From Butyrivibrio sp. LC3010 (lineage in GTDB: Bacteria; Bacillota; Clostridia; Lachnospirales; Lachnospiraceae), in assembly GCF_000424385.1 (NCBI RefSeq), contig NZ_AUJU01000003.1, positions 181,739-245,738 of the forward strand: DNA of 64,000 nt, given 5' to 3'. The position numbers and the translations under genes were made by a program. Under the pieces are notes generated by a model. That model was not told where the DNA came from. It did not search any database and saw only the letters and a program-made list of their open reading frames with translations. This document shows, piece after piece, positions 62,201 to 64,000 of this stretch (the first letter of the stretch is position 1; each line of letters starts with the position of its first letter).

Positions 62201-63103
62201 TCAAAAACCTGCCTTCTTTAAAAGATCTGCCAAAGATGTTGTTGCTTCACCTTCACTCTCAAACTCGATCTTTTCTTCTGTAATCTCGGTCGCAGCAATA
62301 TCCTGAAGTGCCTTCATACTCAGGCTGAGTTTTCCATCCTTGATTGCAGTTACCTTTACTTTTACTTTATCTCCAACCTTAAGAACTGCACTGGGATGAG
62401 CAATTCTCTGATTAGAAATCTGAGAAATATGTACTAATCCTGAAAGTCCGTTACCAAGATTTATAAAAGCACCATAATTCTGAAGACTCTCAACTGTTCC
62501 CTCTGTTACCAGACCAACTTGTACATTTGAAACCTTCTGTGCCCTTTCTTCATCTGCTTTTTCACGCAGAATCTCTCTGGCTGAAAGCACAAGTTTCTTA
62601 TCCTTTTCATCTGCTGTTATTACTCTTACTTCAATCTGCTTGCCCACAAAATCATTTAATGCATCTTCATCCACATAGTTAAGAGAAAGCTTTGATGCAG
62701 GAATAAACGCTCTGATTCCCTCAAGGAAACATACTACACCGCTCTTCACTGCTTCTGTGATTGTAACAGTAACATTCTCTTTACTCTCAAGCAATTCCTT
62801 AAGTTTGTCCCAAGCTAGAACCTGTGTTGCTTCTTTCTTTGAAAGGAGAATATTTCCATTTCCATCATCTGTAGCAATAACTGTCGCAGATACTTCATCT
62901 CCTACGGATATATCTGTTCTAATATTGAACTTCGGATTATCACTTAAATCCTCAGCTTTAATAATCCCCTGAGTGTAATACTTAATGTCAAGAAGTACAT
63001 ATGTATCCTCAACTCCAATTACTGTTCCTGTTAAAATATCCCCTTCTTTAATCTGTCTAAAAGATCTGTCAATCTCATCCTTGAAATCTTCCATTGATTC
63101 CAT
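62201..63103 (-). CDS. S1 RNA-binding domain protein (ribosomal protein S1-like)
   Basis: A 300-residue protein with three S1 domains: about residues 20-90 (EGDILTGTVIGVEDTYVLLD), 105-175 (AVKSGVVCFLEGIRAFIPASKLS) and 195-268 (GLVTEGTVESLQNYGAFINL, GLVHISQIS). It resembles the shortened RpsA found in many Firmicutes, which helps bind mRNA to the ribosome but is dispensable there. I start it at 63103 with an AAGGAGG site ten bases before; a TTG two codons up (63109) is possible. The C-terminal tail is acidic. Confidence 0.88.
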   Translation of the reverse strand: MESMEDFKDEIDRSFRQIKEGDILTGTVIGVEDTYVLLDIKYYTQGIIKAEDLSDNPKFNIRTDISVGDEVSATVIATDDGNGNILLSKKEATQVLAWDKLKELLESKENVTVTITEAVKSGVVCFLEGIRAFIPASKLSLNYVDEDALNDFVGKQIEVRVITADEKDKKLVLSAREILREKADEERAQKVSNVQVGLVTEGTVESLQNYGAFINLGNGLSGLVHISQISNQRIAHPSAVLKVGDKVKVKVTAIKDGKLSLSMKALQDIAATEITEEKIEFESEGEATTSLADLLKKAGF

Positions 63104-63203
63104 TTCCAATACCCCTCCTTAATTTCTTATGTAAATTTTTATATTGTATGAAATAAATTATACAACGCAATAAAATATATTTGTAAAAAAATTATGCATA
63201 TAT

Positions 63204-63237
63204 AAAAATAAAGCCTTAAATGCTAACGCATTTAAGA
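63204..63237 (-). terminator. Terminator of the rRNA-tRNA transcript
   Basis: A 9-bp stem (CTTAAATGC/GCATTTAAG, 63215-63236) followed on the minus strand by GGCTTTATTTTT. It lies just past tRNA-Cys. Confidence 0.8.
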
Positions 63238-63246
63238 CTATTTTAA

Positions 63247-63317
63247 AGGTGACTGACGGATTTGAACCGACGATCAGGGAGTTGCAGTCCCACGCCTTAC
63301 CACTTGGCTAAGTCACC
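63247..63317 (-). tRNA. tRNA-Cys (anticodon GCA)
   Basis: Cloverleaf read on the minus strand: acceptor GGTGACT/AGTCACC, D-arm GCCAAGTGGTAAGGC, anticodon loop CTGCAAC with GCA, and T-arm with GGTTCAAATCC. No CCA is encoded. Third tRNA behind the 23S gene. Confidence 0.96.
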
Positions 63318-63324
63318 ATAGTAA

Positions 63325-63396
63325 TGACTCCGACGAGGCTCGAACTCGTGTTACCGCCGTGAAAGGGCGATGTCTTAACCACTTGACCACGGAGCC
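63325..63396 (-). tRNA. tRNA-Glu (anticodon TTC)
   Basis: Acceptor GGCTCCG/CGGAGTC, anticodon loop CTTTCAC with TTC, T-arm CGAGTTCGAGCCTCG. No encoded CCA. Second tRNA behind the 23S gene. Confidence 0.96.
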
Positions 63397-63447
63397 GTAT
63401 ATTTCCTGCCTCACAGGATATGTTTTTGTTTAACTCCGTTAAACGAA

Positions 63448-63520
63448 CTCCCCAAGTAGGACTCGAACCTACGACACTTCGGTTAACAGCCGAATGCTCT
63501 ACCGACTGAGCTATTGAGGA
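63448..63520 (-). tRNA. tRNA-Asn (anticodon GTT)
   Basis: Acceptor TCCTCAA/TTGGGGA (with a G-T pair), D-arm GCTCAGTCGGTAGAGC, anticodon loop CTGTTAA with GTT, T-arm with GGTTCGAGTCC. No encoded CCA. First tRNA behind the 23S gene. Confidence 0.96.
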
Positions 63521-63523
63521 AAA

Positions 63524-63548
63524 TTGAACCGCGCTATGTGCGGTTCAA
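63524..63548. other. Hairpin between 23S rRNA and tRNA-Asn
   Basis: Perfect 9-bp stem TTGAACCGC/GCGGTTCAA with a 7-base loop, without T-tract. Probably a processing stem in the pre-rRNA/tRNA transcript. The rest of the spacer 63549-63732 has no recognisable 5S gene. Confidence 0.5.
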
Positions 63549-63732
63549 ACAGACTCTAGAATACTTGCATACCAAGATCTGTTTGAAACGTACATCATGT
63601 GACTATAACCACACGGCAGAAATTACACAGTAATCGCTGCAAAGGAAGCAGTTCTCACAAACCTTCCGTACCTTCAAAACCGAACACTGAATACTTCATC
63701 TTTGATCCGCTTTTTTCGTTCTATATCCATAT

Positions 63733-64000
<268 letters not shown>

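Overview
The window (about 40% G+C, compact, leftward-dominated) looks like the chromosome of an anaerobic, low-G+C Gram-positive bacterium of the Lachnospiraceae, probably close to Butyrivibrio/Pseudobutyrivibrio. I infer this from family-level content: type III glutamine synthetase, pyruvate:ferredoxin oxidoreductase with a 2x[4Fe-4S] ferredoxin, a GlgC/GlgD pair, SpoVG, IreB, DUF6465, a 400-residue PRPP synthase variant and GdpP-rplI-dnaB order. Nearly all genes and the rRNA/tRNA block lie on the minus strand, so the minus strand is probably the leading strand here. I see no prophage, plasmid module, CRISPR array or known defence system; the only intact mobile element is one IS1182-type insertion sequence.

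Layout. 1-7.5 kb: start of glnN, then a leftward run mtaB, ireB-yqgF-DUF1292, RNase J, a truncated MltG-like protein, trmR and trhP. 7.6 kb: a lone rightward HPr-like gene that keeps the regulatory serine but lacks the active-site histidine. 7.9-17.9 kb: heat-shock locus hrcA-grpE-dnaK-dnaJ under a perfect CIRCE operator, continuing into prmA, rsmE, a cysteine desulfurase and thiI. 18.08-19.99 kb: the IS element. 20-27.7 kb: a lysine-rich DUF6465 protein, an aminotransferase and a surface-glycan cluster (asnB, GT11, DUF5672, GT2, GT17). 27.9-36 kb: pheA, mfd, pth, spoVG, glgD, glgC. 36.2-41.4 kb: a rightward block murC, dnaD-like, dnaI-like, prs, with a cluster of DnaA-box-like 9-mers before dnaD. 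41.5-50 kb: a large secreted protein of unknown function, DUF402, a SleB-type wall hydrolase, dCMP deaminase, rpiB, the Sua5-type t6A enzyme and a GH18 protein. 50.2-50.7 kb: no convincing gene, but a consensus promoter and a long-range helix that suggest a structured RNA. 50.8-55.9 kb: mecA, PFOR and a short ferredoxin. 55.9-63.1 kb: gdpP-rplI-dnaB, rpsF-ssb-rpsR, a 46-bp tandem repeat, a sirtuin and an S1-domain protein. 63.2-64 kb: tRNA-Cys, tRNA-Glu, tRNA-Asn and the 3' end of a 23S rRNA, with no 5S between them.

How the genes fit together. Translation quality is a recurring theme: TrhP and TrmR build 5-methoxyuridine, ThiI with its desulfurase makes 4-thiouridine, Sua5 starts t6A and MtaB thiolates it, RsmE methylates rRNA, PrmA methylates L11 and Pth recycles peptidyl-tRNA. 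Energy metabolism is represented by PFOR plus ferredoxin and by glycogen synthesis. Replication is represented by the DnaD/DnaI loaders, the DnaB helicase and Ssb.

The observations I rate highest are the structured-RNA candidate at 50.4-50.66 kb, the DnaA-box cluster upstream of the helicase-loader genes, the palindromic element abutting the dnaK stop codon, a dispersed hairpin repeat found at 17.9 and 27.8 kb, the Crh-like HPr paralogue, the 852-residue secreted protein with a degenerate C39-like end, and the glycan cluster. All functional statements are from reading sequence and family knowledge; no database search was run.
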